DNA from: Isoetes taiwanensis
Taxonomy: Eukaryota; Streptophyta; Lycopodiopsida; Isoetales; Isoetaceae
Direction of reading: 5' to 3'
NCBI GenBank assembly: GCA_021234155.1
Contig: JAJEKV010000005.1
Location: 7,184,216-7,248,215 of the forward strand
DNA: 64,000 nucleotides
Part shown: one piece after another, positions 32,501 through 44,178 of the stretch
Position numbering within the stretch: position 1 is the stretch's first letter
How the letters are laid out: every line of letters begins with the position of its first letter
The notes under the pieces: generated by a model
The model's database searches: none
What the model was told of the DNA's origin: nothing
What the model saw: the letters and a program-made list of their open reading frames with translations, nothing else
Program-made: the position numbers and the translations under genes

Positions 32501-34770
32501 ATCAAAAGTACCGCAAGCCCTTGATTGGAGGTTTATCTGCATTATAAGAAGACTTAGTTAGCTGATTGCAGCAAAAACAGTCATGAGAAAGCAGCTAAAA
32601 GCAGTTACAGTTATACATAATTGAGCTACTGGATTAGCTGGCTTATCCTACTTCACAATCACTATGTAGAATTTTTGGCTTCACAACTACATGATCTGTG
32701 CAATAGAGAGGAAGAGCATTCTCAAAAATCAATAGGGAGACGCCAGTTATGTATTGTACTTTCAAAAGCTTCAAAGATTGAAAACTAATAGGAAAGAAAA
32801 GATAATGATAAAGCAATACAAACATCTCAGGTGTTTCCGACCTCCATTGGTGGTTAGTTAGATAGATGCACCATGAAGTACAGAAGAAAAGAATGGAATC
32901 AAAAAAGGCCTTACAGATCGTTCTATTTTTGTCACAATCCAGCTCGTCAACACCATTCAACATATTTATTCCCATAAATCAAAGTAGATCTAAAATAGAT
33001 GCTTCAAAACCTGCGACAGCTGCCTTTTTTTGGGCTACGAAAAAGAGATGCATAGTTGCAAAAATCATTTTACCTGAAGCTCCAGCTAATTGTAGCTCAT
33101 ATACGTTTCTATCTCGGCTCTAACAACTGCACACAAGCAACAAAAGAAATCAGGTTAAGACCATTTTGCAAATCACCGAAGGAAATGGAAACTCCAAATA
33201 TCTAGTATGATTTCTTCTGGACCTAAAAATCAACACCAGATATTAATCTACTCCTCAAATGTTGCACTAATACCTAATCCGGCATCTTGCAGGCAGCCAT
33301 TCTGTTTTGGAAGAGAAAACCTAGAAAAAGCAAGTCGTTTTGCAAAGAATCGGCAAATCTGGCATGCCGGATCAAAGGTGTTGCAGACTGATTCCTCATT
33401 TGAAGCCGTGAAGGAATAACAGAAGGAATTGTCTCGGCGGAAAACCAAGACATAACCAGAAAATTTCAACTCGGAGTTGGAGTAGGCCCTAACGTAGATG
33501 CTACGGATCGGACCTTCCCGCCCAACTCCCCCTTCTCGACCACCTACGGGGGAAATGGTGGTCGACCGTATGAGGCAGTAGTCCGTATACGGACGTCGAG
33601 AGTTCAAAAAAACCCCTACCCAGTCACGCTCTTGGGTCATACGGGGTTTCAATGGTGAGACTCCCGGGGTTGACCATTGGGCAAAGACAATATCTGGCTT
33701 ATTGGCCCTCCAGGCTAGTCTAGCTACTCCACGTAGCCACACATCATAAAAGCAATTGCAGATCTGTGAAGTCGCTATGGTAGTAATTTGTGACCCCCTG
33801 TCCCTCATACGGATGAATTAGGATATTTGCCACCCCAATTCAGAAACTAGACTCCGAGCCGGTTCCAAAGAGGTCAAGGTTGCTGCAATCCGACCTCTGG
33901 TTGCCGAGATATGTCCAGCTGAAGTTTCGGTTCTATTTATAGATCTCTCTGCGACTTTAGCCTTTTTTAGCATGCAGTTGCCTTTTTCTCAAAATATCTC
34001 CTTGCCTTTAATTAGATTATATGATTTATCATTTGGGGCATTATCTATCATCTTTTCCTCAACCAATAATCATCCCAATGATAGTGCCTCGACCCCTTCC
34101 ATGTTTGTGCAACCACCTTTACCTTGTATTTCCCATAAAAATAAAGGTCCCTAGATACATGAGTAATGTTTGCCATGTTTCCATAACTTTGCCATATTTT
34201 GCCATGCCCCCATAACCCTGCCGCCGTGGACCACTTCCCCGTGCTATGATACGGACTATGACTTCGTATCAATCAACTTTAGAGATAGCAACAACTAGTT
34301 GCTCGTCACTAGTCGAAGTTTTCAGATTACATAATGACCGTTTCTTTGCAATCTACTCGTTCAAAATATGTTTATAGGTCCTGACATTGCCACCAGAATC
34401 AAATGGAGAAGCTAAAATGCTCATACAGGCATTGACTTGCAACTCCTTTGTCTCGTCATACCTCAACATAAAACAAAAAACATTAGACAATATATTTGAC
34501 AGACAAAAAGCAACAACATTAAATGACTTACTTTTGGTATGACTCAACACGTTTGTGTCCAGTAACCAAACATCCTACTTCTGGAGGCACGCCAGCCAAC
34601 GACAACCTTGACACAGTAGTCACTCGACCACTCTTATTGCTAATTGTTGTGTCATTTAGAAGACTCCCCATTACATTTAGCCATGTCTATATCTTGTTTG
34701 TGCCAACGGGGACCTTCTGGTACCAAACCTATGCAATAAAAGAAAACATAAATAAAACAAAAATAACTTA
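29530..34770. other. No gene recognised; short duplications
   Basis: No recognisable protein. Visible repeats are GCTTCACTAT..TAATAGCAATAAAA twice (29786, 29826), GATCTTGGCTTTAA twice near 31994 and 32012, TCAAAATGAGGGGA twice near 32463 and 32488, and a perfect palindrome GTCCGTATACGGAC at 33581-33594. The stretch 33450-33800 is richer in G+C than its surroundings and contains many TACGG words, suggesting a foreign repeat, but I cannot assign it. Confidence 0.35.
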
Positions 34771-34774
34771 AATC

Positions 34775-35035
34775 TAACCAACAATCGAAACCTAACTTAA
34801 ACCTAATAAAGAGAAACCTAATCAAACAATCGACATGCATGAAACCTAATAAACAGGACCCTAATGCGCAGTGAAACCTAATGACCAGTGAACAATAAGT
34901 TGAACCTAAGTTAAACCTCATGCGCAGAAACCTAAGTTAAACAATTGAAACCTAAATTAAACAGAAACCTAAGTTAAACAATCGAAACCTAAGTTAAAAA
35001 TAAAACCTAAGTTAAACAGAAACCTAATAAAACAG
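34775..35035. repeat. Degenerate AAACCTAA-rich tandem tract
   Basis: About fifteen copies of AAACCTAA or AACCTAAGTTAAAC-like units in 260 bases, with variable spacers such as CAATCG. It resembles but does not match the plant telomere repeat CCCTAAA; it lacks the third C. It ends just below the inverted LINE segment. Confidence 0.75.
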
Positions 35036-35239
35036 AAATAAATACAATTGACAAAACATAAATTAATAATAATTACCACTTTAGTTGACCGATTGATAGG
35101 CTGGAGAAACAAGCTTTGAGGATCAGACCCTTCCTTTGGAGGAAGATGCAGCAAGTAACGTTTGTATGTGAACACAAAATCCTCCTCATGCATCCACACA
35201 GGTGGTCGAAAATGCTCGCTGTCAAACTTTGTCATAGTA

Positions 35240-36005
35240 CAGCCCCAATTCTTGCTAACTCATTCATGATAGGCAACAAACTCGCCAAAACTATCATTTC
35301 CTGCAGTCGGAAATGAAAATGCCAAGAACCACTACGGACAGGTATAGAAGTGGGTAGAGGCTACAGAGAAGCAAGGCAACACATATCCTAGGTGCCTGAA
35401 CAATGGAATGAGCTAAGTGAACCCCAAGACCATTCGCCATAGAAACCAAGAACTCGGGAACCAACATATCTGGAGGCAAATCCATGATTTGAAACCAACA
35501 TGGGATTTTTATAACCGTCAAAGAGCTCGTGGACACAGCTGGAGTATAGAACTGATACAGGACATATGCCTCACCTAAGGCATCAACCCCTCGACTAACC
35601 AACTGTCGCACCGAGGACTCAGCCTCGAACATAATGAGGAAAAAATTATTAGGCAAGAATTTCAAAGACTGGTACCTGGGCAAACCAATCCGCCTCAAAT
35701 GTCCAGAGAGCCATGAGCTAAACCTTCGCGTGTCCAAAACTATCCCAGTGAAGTGCCCTGATACTGCAAAGGAGACCAAATTCTCTATAGTCTGAACATG
35801 CCGAGCATGGTCTATGTCTATCCAAGGATCTGCTGGAAGCACTGCTCGTAAGTCAACTGAATAATTATCATCCACAAACTTCATAGCCTCTTCCACCCGA
35901 GCACTCCTATGGTCAGGCACCTTACGCTTAATCCAGTCTGAAAAGCCTGGACGAGTGAGACGGGATACTGTGTCATTTCCGACTGTAGCTACTGAATGGT
36001 CATGA
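35240..36005 (-). pseudogene. LINE ORF1 N-terminal part (DUF4283-like), inverted segment
   Basis: Read on the minus strand from about 36000. A stretch ending in SRLTRPGFSDWIKRKVP leads into a 209-residue frame (35920-35294). That frame has features of DUF4283 proteins encoded by plant LINE-type ORF1: NNFFLIMFEAESSVRQLVSRG, an LPPDMLVPEFLVSMANGLG stretch matching the family's LP..L.....L..I.NALG pattern, and RICVALLL. It lies head-to-head with LINE sequence on the plus strand. This suggests one insertion whose 5' part is inverted. Confidence 0.6.
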
Positions 36006-36009
36006 GATT

Positions 36010-36779
36010 CAGCGCATGTTAGGGTTGATAGTGATGACCCTCATGGAGGTGGTAGTGCTCGAACCCCCAGCTACAGGTATTCTTGCGAGTGATCATAGGG
36101 GTAGTAGTGATCGAACCCCAGCTAGAGGTGTTCGTGCGAGTGGTCATGGGGGTGGTAGTGATCGAACCCCGATTGGAGGCCGAATCACAGATGGTCTTGT
36201 TGTTGAAGGAGGCGATTGTGACCAAGGCCTAGGTGCTGGAGGTGTTAGTGTTCCAGATTTCACAGGTGGAGTTCCATATGGCAGAGTCGGGGATGATATT
36301 GTCCAAACCCCAGGCGGATGTAACTGTGATCGTCCCACTAATGTCAATGCTAGGGGTGGTAGTGTTCGAACCCTAGGTAGAGGCAATAATGGGGGTGGCC
36401 ATAGTGGAGGCCCGCTCGGAGGGGGTAGTGGTGGCGGGGATGACCGACCTCTTGAGGGTACTAGCACTGATGTCCGAGGCCGGGATAGTGATGATGCTAG
36501 TAGGTTTGGAGGTGTTGGTTCTGAGAATGGTAGGGATGGTCGTAGTGTTGGTGGTGGTAGTGTTCGAGCCCCGACCGGGGGGGCCAGTCTCAACTGAAGA
36601 GGGGCCTCCATTCGACTATGCAGCATATGCAAGAAGCCAGGCAAGTTGTTCACCAGATCTCTCGGTTGGAGAGTTGGGCTGATGAGGTAGACCGCATCTC
36701 GGAGGTCAATCCATTGGCTCTAGAAGGCCCGCAGGTTTCGCCCCCTCGCGAGAGGAAGAACAAGACTGTTGTGGGATGA
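36010..36779 (+). pseudogene. LINE ORF1 C-terminal part, glycine-rich
   Basis: Gly/Asp/Arg-rich region made partly of three tandem units of about 51 bases carrying GGTGGTAGTG.TCGAACCCC (from 36047, 36098 and 36149). Further on it reads WADEVDRISEVNPLALEGP and PPRERKNKTVV. The frame stops at TGA 36777-36779, overlapping the ATG (36776-36778) that opens ORF2. Such an ATGA overlap is a plausible stop-restart arrangement for a two-ORF LINE. Confidence 0.55.
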
Positions 36780-38097
36780 ATAGGACAATTCTCAGTTGGA
36801 ATGTGAGGGGGTGCGGTCCTCGAGTAGTAAGAGGGCTAGAGTTTCTTTGGCGCTTCGTCAGCTTCATCCTGATATTGTTTGTATTCAGGAGCATAAGTGC
36901 CACAGGGGAGATATGACACAATTGATGGATGTGGTTGGAAGACATTTTGCATCCATTGCCTCTTCCTCGGGGCGGTCTAGTGGGGGTACTCTTATTGCTT
37001 GCAAAATGAATGTTAATGTTACGTACTCCGCAGCAGATAAGTATGGTCGTTGGGCAATTATTAAGTGGCTTGAGGGAGGATAGGAATGCCTCAAACCAAC
37101 CATATCAGAGAGGTGCTCGGTGGGCTGCAATAAGAAACAAGATAAGGAATCTTGGTGGTTTGCAAGTAGCCTGGTTGCTACTAGGAGACTTTAATATGGT
37201 AGAGCAGGCAGAGGATCGCTCCGGCCCTAGTACGCAGATTGTGCAGGGTTTTGAGAGGAACCAATGGTCTAGATTGTTGCAGGATTTGGCTATGGTAGAG
37301 GTGGAAGGAGATTTGTCTTTCACATGGTGCAATAGGCAGATCGGGGCGGGGTGGGCCTATGCCAGGCATGATAGATGTTATGCCTCCCCTCGCACATACC
37401 CTCTCTGCATAGGAGCAACATTCTTTCCACCTCCATTTCAGATCATTATCCTCAATTGTTGTGTAGCCAGAATACTTCTACCCCCAAACCCTCCAGATGA
37501 ACACCCGCTTCTTGACAGATGAATTCTTCTCGTCTCATTGTCGGGACTTGTGGCTCAATACCTTCTCCTCTCTGAGTGGAATGGCAGGCATGGTGGCAGC
37601 ATTGGCTAGGGTTAAACGTTTTGCTAAGGCTTTTGGTAGGCAGCGAGTTCAGCAGGAGCGACATGAACTCCACTTACTCTATAGAGAGTTGGAGCAGATT
37701 CGGGCACAATCTTCTGATGGCATCCGGGAGAATGCCATACTGCATCAGATCATATCTCTAGAGCAAGTCAAAGTTAAGGAAGCTCGGGTGAAGTCTGGAC
37801 TTACTTGGGTGAAACAAGGAGACATGAGCTCTTTGGTTTTCTTTAGGCAGCAAGGCAGCGTCAGTATGTAGCATCAATGGCATCCCTTACTTTGTCAGAT
37901 GGTCGTAAATTGGAGGATCCTAATGATCTCCAGAGGTATGTGCACGGCCATTTTTCAATGTTCTTTGCTAAGCAGTCGTTTCCATACGAGCAAGAAATGC
38001 AGGATCTGGTTTTGGCTGCTGTTAAGCCATCTATCTTGCACTATCAGCGTGACAGTTTAGAACAGGAGACATGCACTGCCCATTCTCTGCGTATCTA
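36776..38097 (+). pseudogene. LINE ORF2: endonuclease and start of RT linker
   Basis: AP-type endonuclease remnant of an L1-like LINE: RTILSWNVRGCG at the start, DIVCIQEHKC with the catalytic Glu near 36890, LLGDFNMVE (GDFN motif) near 37190, and FTWCNRQ before RHDRC near 37320-37375. Then a linker (37497-38097) with RVKSGLTWVKQGD, which matches the W.K.GD.N..FF pattern before LINE reverse transcriptases. Frames change near 36800, 37090, 37390 and 37870. The reverse transcriptase core is missing: at 38097 the coding similarity stops. Confidence 0.8.
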
Positions 38098-38768
38098 AAT
38101 ATTATTGCATTGGCCCAGTTTTCTTGTTACATCTTGCAATTATAGCCTACGATATTAAATTACCATTGAGGTTTTGAAGATTGTAGATCCTTCGTTTAAA
38201 ATTGGAAATAAAATGGTAAAACTTGCAAAAAATTCCATGCCATTTATGTTGCTGCACCACCTATTTAGCACCTGCATGGGTGTCGAGCATAGTAATGTTG
38301 CAGCGATGGATGAGGTGGATTAAAACTCTTAGAAAATGCAGGAACATCATAGACTTTCATAACCATTGCCTTATGCCACCATTGCGACCATGGCAATGTG
38401 TCTACATTTCTTCTTTGTTCAAGAGTTTCAAGCTTTAGATGATTCTTATTTTCAATTACGCAAGTTTAAGCTTATAGCAATTGGAGGTGTTCAAACGTCG
38501 AGTATACGATGCTATGATTGCAGTGTCTCAGCCTGTCGAGAAAGACATTATGTAATTAATACCATGGAAAAATTCTCAACCACTTCTATAATTGGCATTA
38601 AAAAACGGAAACCCAAATGCCTACGCGGAATTTCGATATTGCTATTCCCTTCCCAATGTGTTAAAAGAATTTTGATTTAACTTTTTGTTGCCCTGGTTGC
38701 AGTTTCTTTGCTTTTGCGACTCCCTCCCTTCAACCAAACAGTACTTATAGTTCAAATACACAATTTCA
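38098..38768. other. Unassigned sequence replacing the LINE RT region
   Basis: No recognisable coding sequence. It lies between the ORF2 linker and the LINE 3' end, where about 2 kb of reverse transcriptase would be expected. It is therefore an insertion, or unrelated DNA joined by a deletion. Confidence 0.4.
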
Positions 38769-38820
38769 ACTATAGCTATTGTTCCAAAAAAAAAAAAAAA
38801 AAAAAAACTATAGCTATTGT
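38769..38820 (+). mobile_element. Poly(A)-only retroposition with target-site duplication
   Basis: CC followed by about 22 A is flanked on both sides by ACTATAGCTATTGTT (left copy ending 38784, right copy starting near 38807). A poly(A) tract between 15-bp direct repeats is the mark of target-primed reverse transcription. Here almost nothing of the template beyond the tail was copied. Confidence 0.75.
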
Positions 38821-39302
38821 TGCCCTCACTTGCAGGCTGCCGGGGATTGGGTTAGGGCTCTATTTCAGGTGAGATTGACTAGCCAGCAATTGCTGCTTCA
38901 TGTGTATCCTGGTGCTTGGCCGCTCTTGCGGCAGCAAGCCTTGCATTTGTGCGTGGCTTGGTTGGTGTGGTTGATTTGGAAGCGGCGGCGGTTGTGGCTC
39001 TTCGGGGGGATTCAAAGACCTGCGGCCTCTCCTCGATTCCTCGACTCAGGTACAAGCTATTTCAAAGCTTTTTGGTGTTCCCGGGATTAGTAGAGCGGAA
39101 GTTTGCCATTTGGCGGGACTTCTTGGGTGTTGTAGATGGTGATGGTCGGTTTGTACAGCAGTAGAATTGCAGTTTTTCTGTGAGTTTGTTGTGGAGTGTC
39201 GAGGTATCGCTGTCTCTTTGGGGCAGTTCTTCTTCCTCCTCACTTGCTTTGTAACATTACCATTCTTTTAATATATTGATGACACAGTTCTTCAAAAAAA
39301 AG
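38815..39302 (+). mobile_element. LINE 3' end (ORF2 C-terminus, 3' UTR, poly(A))
   Basis: Short coding tail with LHLCVAWLVWLIWKRRRLWLFGG, the Trp-rich pattern (W.IWK.RN..LF) seen at the C-terminus of plant L1 ORF2. A 3' UTR follows, ending CCATTCTTTTAATAT...CAGTTCTTC and eight A. The same ending, in the opposite direction, closes the LINE at 50344, so the two belong to one family. Confidence 0.75.
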
Positions 39303-39425
39303 AAGATCAAATCCATAATTTTCTACATAATGGTTCTTTATCTTCACTAATGTGGATCCAACAAACCAGTTCTTCAAATTGTTACTAAAGCCCGGCAACA
39401 CAGGGCATCATAACTAGTTCTATTT

Positions 39426-39656
39426 ATTCATAAAAGCAATGGCAAATAAAGCTAATATATGGATATTCTTTTTATTCATAAAGCAATGGCTAATAAAGCT
39501 AATATATTGCTATTCTATTCATGAAAGCGATGGCTAATATAGCTAATATATTGCTCATGAAAAAGCATTGGAATAATATTCCCATATACTAATTTATCTT
39601 TATTTATGAAAGCAATGGCTAATAAATCTAGCTAATATATTGCTCATAAAAGCCAG
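39426..39656. repeat. Four degenerate copies of an AT-rich 45-60-bp unit
   Basis: The unit ATTCATAAAAGCAATGGCTA followed by ATAAAGCTAATATATTGCT recurs near 39426, 39474, 39518 and 39604, with changes such as AAGCGATGG. Confidence 0.8.
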
Positions 39657-39817
39657 TGACGCCTCTATGATTTCATATATTGCGTTTAGCGTGAACATTC
39701 TTTTAAGTAATGGAGAGTTGACCCTCTATGCATGATTATTCTTCACGCGTTAAAGTTGAAATTATATATAACTTTGATCTAATCATCTTCTGCCATTCTT
39801 CACAGGAAAGAACAGGC

Positions 39818-40838
39818 ATGGCAACAACATTGTCTAATGTTGTGATCAGTGTATATCCTACTGGCCAAAGGATGTCTCAATTTTTGATGGCACTGGCTTT
39901 CCTATTTGGAAAATTAAGAAGACTTTACTTCTTGACGGTGATGATTTGCTTAACTTGTGCAAGGTTCTTACCTTCGTCCAGAGCCACCGATGGATGCTGC
40001 CAGTGCCCAAATCACAACCGACGCAGTATATGATAAGTGGATCGCAGATACTCAGGTCTAGGATAAAAAGAACACTGCTGCAAAACGATATATTTTATCA
40101 TCTTTAAAAGATTCATTAATTATGAATGTTGTCTCATATTCTAGTAGTCATGATATGTGGGCATATCTTGAAAAATTATATCAGAAAAAGACCATGAATG
40201 AGCGCATCCATATAAGCCATCAACTAGATGCACTTAACTTTACAAGGCTATATTGATCAGTTTAAATCTTTTAGAACAGTTGGCAGCAGCTGGTGAACCT
40301 GTTCCATCAAATAAATTACCTACTATGTTGTTGCAGTCCATGCCAATTGAATTTGAAACAATTGTGGTTGTCCTATCTGAAAAAGACAATCCTGATTTTG
40401 ATGGTATATGCATATCTTTGCTTAAGCATTCCCAACGGATTAAAGACCGCGAAGAACCATCAGATACAGCCAATGTTGCTACTGATAGACGTCTTTGCAA
40501 TATTGGCCGAGGTAGAAGTCGTGGTCATATATTTCATCACCCACGTGTTCCATTTCCTCCATTCTCTCATTGTGGTAAATCATCCTGCAATAGATTGTTT
40601 TCATAAATCTGAACATGATGCTAGATCTGGTCGTGATAAATGCCATTATTGTCATAAAACTGGTCATATTGAGGAAAAACGTCACAAAAAAGCTTATGAT
40701 GAAAAGCATGCTATAGCCATTACTCTCCCTGAATGCTAGTTGTGCTATGACAGATTGTGCCCGAGTGTTTCATGTCTCTGATTTTGCTAATCTTCTTATT
40801 GATTCGGGTGCTACTGCTCATATGGTTAGTTCTAACTA
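39818..40838 (+). pseudogene. Copia gag and protease start
   Basis: A Copia gag in several frames. It opens MATTLSNVVISVYP at 39818, then SLKDSLIMNVVSYSSSHDMWAYLEKLY near 40105-40180, typical of Copia gag. A C-terminal zinc knuckle near 40642 reads CHYCHKTGHIEEK but has lost its last Cys. The protease site LIDSGATAHMVSS is at 40795-40833. Coding similarity on this strand stops there and continues on the other strand. Confidence 0.8.
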
Positions 40839-41610
40839 AACTGGCATAAGGAATATCTTTCATGGCATCATGCTCTTGATCTATTTGGGGACAATGCAAC
40901 TTAGACAAATGCAAATTTTTTGGACTAACAACCATAGGCGATGCTACAACTTTGCACTGGGACAAATCAAACTTGTCCATTGCCTCTAGTATAGCATTTA
41001 TGTGGCTCAAATGCATCCATCCTTTTGAAGGATCACATTGAATGTTGAAGCCAAGACAAGAACGGATATTTCCAAGATTAGTCATCTCAAATGTTGATAC
41101 TAACTGCTTCTTGACAGAGATTAGAAGATCCATATCATTACAAACGAGAATATTATCATCAACATAGAGTGCAATGAAAATGAATGACTTGCCATGACGC
41201 CTATTATAAAGATTAATAGGATCTGCATGAGATGATCGAAAACCAATGGAACAAAGAAAAGCATCCATTTTCTCATACCATTTCCTTGAAGCTTGTTTTA
41301 GCCCATAAACTTACAAACCATTTGCTCCTTTCCTGGAAGTGCAAACCTTTGGGCTGGTCCATGTAAATCTCTTCTGTGATATCTCCGTTAAGAAAAGCAG
41401 TCTTTACATCCATCTGATGAACTTCCAAGTCAAATTGCACTGCAAATGCTAACAATGCACGAACAGTACAACTGGAGAAAAGGTTTCTTCATAATCAACA
41501 CTTTCAATTTGTGAGTACCCTTTGGCTACCAATCGAGCTTTAAACTTATCAAAAGTTCCATCAGCCAACATTTTTGTCATATCAAAAGTTTCATCAACAA
41601 TCATTTTTCA
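40839..41610 (-). pseudogene. Copia reverse transcriptase, opposite orientation
   Basis: Read downward from about 41610: [56 protein letters not shown], then FIALYVDDNILVCND with the catalytic YVDD, a FEMTNLGNIRSCLGF stretch, and a final PYASLV. It joins the plus-strand gag/protease piece head-on at about 40838. Frame breaks near 41270 and 41470 show decay. Confidence 0.85.
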
Positions 41611-43114
41611 CAAATTTCATATATTATCTGGGAGATTGTCTCGATTTTCTAAATTCTGGTTGACTGAACCAGAAACAGTTTATTCTGGTTTTTCTAACAT
41701 CTTGGTTTTAACTCGAAAGCTTCGGGCGAAATCACAGGCATTGGGCAGACCCACAGTTTTGCCTGCCATTCTGTATCACACTTTGGCAGAGCCCAAAATA
41801 AAAATATATGACACGTCATTTCTATGATATTCTATCTTGAATCCAAATTGTCACAAAATCGCTCAAATTGCTCAAATCTCTGTCAGATCACAACTATGGA
41901 GTTCCTTGCATAAGGGCTCAGAAAAGTTGGATTTTGAAGAAGTTTGGAGCAGGCATCATGTGTGATCTGCACACATCGCAACTTGACAATTAATTACACC
42001 TCGATGCTGGATTGATGAGCCGAACTGATTCTCCGGATTCTCCGCTTTTCTAAACTCCCAATTGTAATTTGCAGACATCCTTAAGCATTCAAAGCTACAA
42101 AATGAACCATGAATGACCTCTCGTGACTCTTCATACTCAAATCTTGCATATTCTAGCGATAAGAAAAAAAGGACCGCGATTCCTTACCAGATTGCAGAAG
42201 ATATCAACAAGATTCGTAGCCAAATCGTCCATACTCCGTTGATCAGAAAGCACAGTTCTTTGCTTGCATTGCGGAAGGTAGGAGGACGTGGAAAACATGG
42301 ATGATCTGGCTGCCCGCCAAAAGTTTTGGCAAGCGAGATCCCCCGTCCAAAAATTATAGGGTGCCTAAATGCTGACTGGAGTTTTGGCACCCTAGGTATG
42401 ATATAGATTGTCTGCCGAAAGTCCACATGGCATGTTTTGTTGGCTCTTTATTTTTATTTTTCCAGTTTGGCCAGTAGTATGATTTGGGTCTTTGATCCAT
42501 GATGGGTTAATCGAAAACAGCTTTACGCCTCCAATGGGCAGTGTATAATGGATTTATACATTATGCCTTGGCCCTATGCTAGGATCTCCATAGTTAATGG
42601 GTTGTTCCAGCTCTCCAATATCATATGCTGCGGTGTTATTTTTGTTTGGATCGGTAAAAAATGAAGCTCTGGAAAGCACAAGCAATCTGCACATTAGCAA
42701 AAATTGAGCTAAAAATCCTTGAAATTGTACCCTGTGCTTGATTGTTAAGAGCAACACGAAATTGGCTCCCTTCAAGGCGTACGACAAGCTTCATAAAATA
42801 CCATAGTCATAAGCTCTATCTAATTTCTACTTGCCGAATTGGACGGAGAAGTAGAAAGGCCCTGCATGCCGTGTGTTGCCGATTCTCTGTTCTTCAAAAT
42901 AGAGAACATTATTCTATTGTATTGTCTAATTGCCCAGTTGTTGTCTGAGCAAAAAAAACAACATGCCCTACAATTAGACCCGTTATTTTTCCAAAGATAG
43001 CAACAAGACACATCTCTTAAGAGCCATTGTTTTCCGGAAGATAGGAACAATTGGATGCTTTGTGCAAGAAGTTAGGTTGACATTTTAATATTTCATATTA
43101 TGTTTCACAACAAA
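41611..43114. other. No gene recognised
   Basis: No further Copia domains recognised. AGGGTGCC...GGCACCCT near 42358-42394 can form a small hairpin. Nothing else stands out. Confidence 0.35.
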
Positions 43115-43993
43115 GATAATTGTAATTGTAATTGTAATTGTATTGAATCACGCCTGTTAGACCATCAGGTCCATAGACGAGAAAAGTTACATGCATGTTT
43201 TTTGGTCAACTGAAAAAAAAAAGGGAAAAACTAACAAAACTAGACCTTACACATCAAGGTCTTTTGCCATGTCGTAAAGGTCCAGTAGCTCTTTCCTTGA
43301 CCTGTCATAATCTTGAAGATACATACCAAGTTTTATAACTGGTAAATTCAAAAGCTCGTGAAAAGAATCGCAGCTGATATCATGATGTGCCCTTAGGTAG
43401 TCAAAAGCTGAGCAATGGAGAAAAACATGTCGTTCATCTTCTACTTGAGCATCTAGGCAGCAAGGACAAAAACGCAATTCACGTGGCATATCCTGCTCTC
43501 GTCCCACCTCAATTTCTAGTCTATGTGAACTTAGGCGCATGCAAGAGAGAAGCTTCCGCTTTCCTCTACTAAGCTTACCATTTAAATAATCCTGCTCGCC
43601 ATAGACTACCATTGCATTTACTTCTTCCCTGTAAAAGTTTCTTTTTGTCCCAAGATCTCCAACTGGCCACAATTTCAACAGAGATTTACCGGTCACTAAA
43701 TCTCGAATCCCTATACTAGATGAAGGTAGATCATCCAGTCCAATGCCCCAATAGCCTGCCCACTCTTCTAAATACTTATACCATCCCACATGGGATTGGA
43801 TTTTAGATTCTTGCAAGGCTTGTCTCGGCAATCTGTGGTCTTCTAATTTTTGTATTCTACCAAAATACTCCAGTGTTTGACAAAGGGCTTCCACTTCCAA
43901 TAACAGTTGAACAGTTGGAACGGAGACAATTGTATTGTTTACCCACAAATGGGTGTGGAGTTGGTGATATATCCTTAATAACCTGGCCCTCAA
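43115..43993 (-). mobile_element. LINE of a different type: ORF2 C-terminus with microsatellite tail
   Basis: A 248-residue frame (43993-43247) with the features of a LINE ORF2 C-terminus: LLSCMRLSSHRLEIEVGR, PRELRFCPCC, then EDERHVFLHCSAFDYLR, a Cys/His zinc-binding pattern. Such SSH.L.IE.GR..K.PR..R.C..C patterns are common in animal and protist LINEs. Downstream (minus strand) the element ends not in poly(A) but in repeated ATTACA/CAATTA units at 43142-43115. Everything upstream of the C-terminus is missing, so it is 5'-truncated, a usual outcome of LINE insertion. Confidence 0.65.
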
Positions 43994-44178
43994 GTTTTAA
44001 TGTTGATATCAGATCTTAGCCGTTGGTTGCAGTGGCGTTACCCACCAATAACACATTAAAAAGTGCATAAACACCTAGTTTGTTATGCCAAATGGCCATA
44101 AACACCTAGTTATGAAAACCACCATAAACCACTACAAAACCACCATAAAACTCTCGGGCCTAGGTTCTTAAGGCGGAT

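Noticed and set aside
33248-33808. 186-codon minus-strand open frame
   Set aside because: No recognisable domain; it crosses a GC-richer repeat-like stretch and is more likely repeat-derived than a gene.
36144-36653. Proline-rich minus-strand frame
   Set aside because: Shadow of the glycine-rich LINE ORF1 tail on the plus strand.
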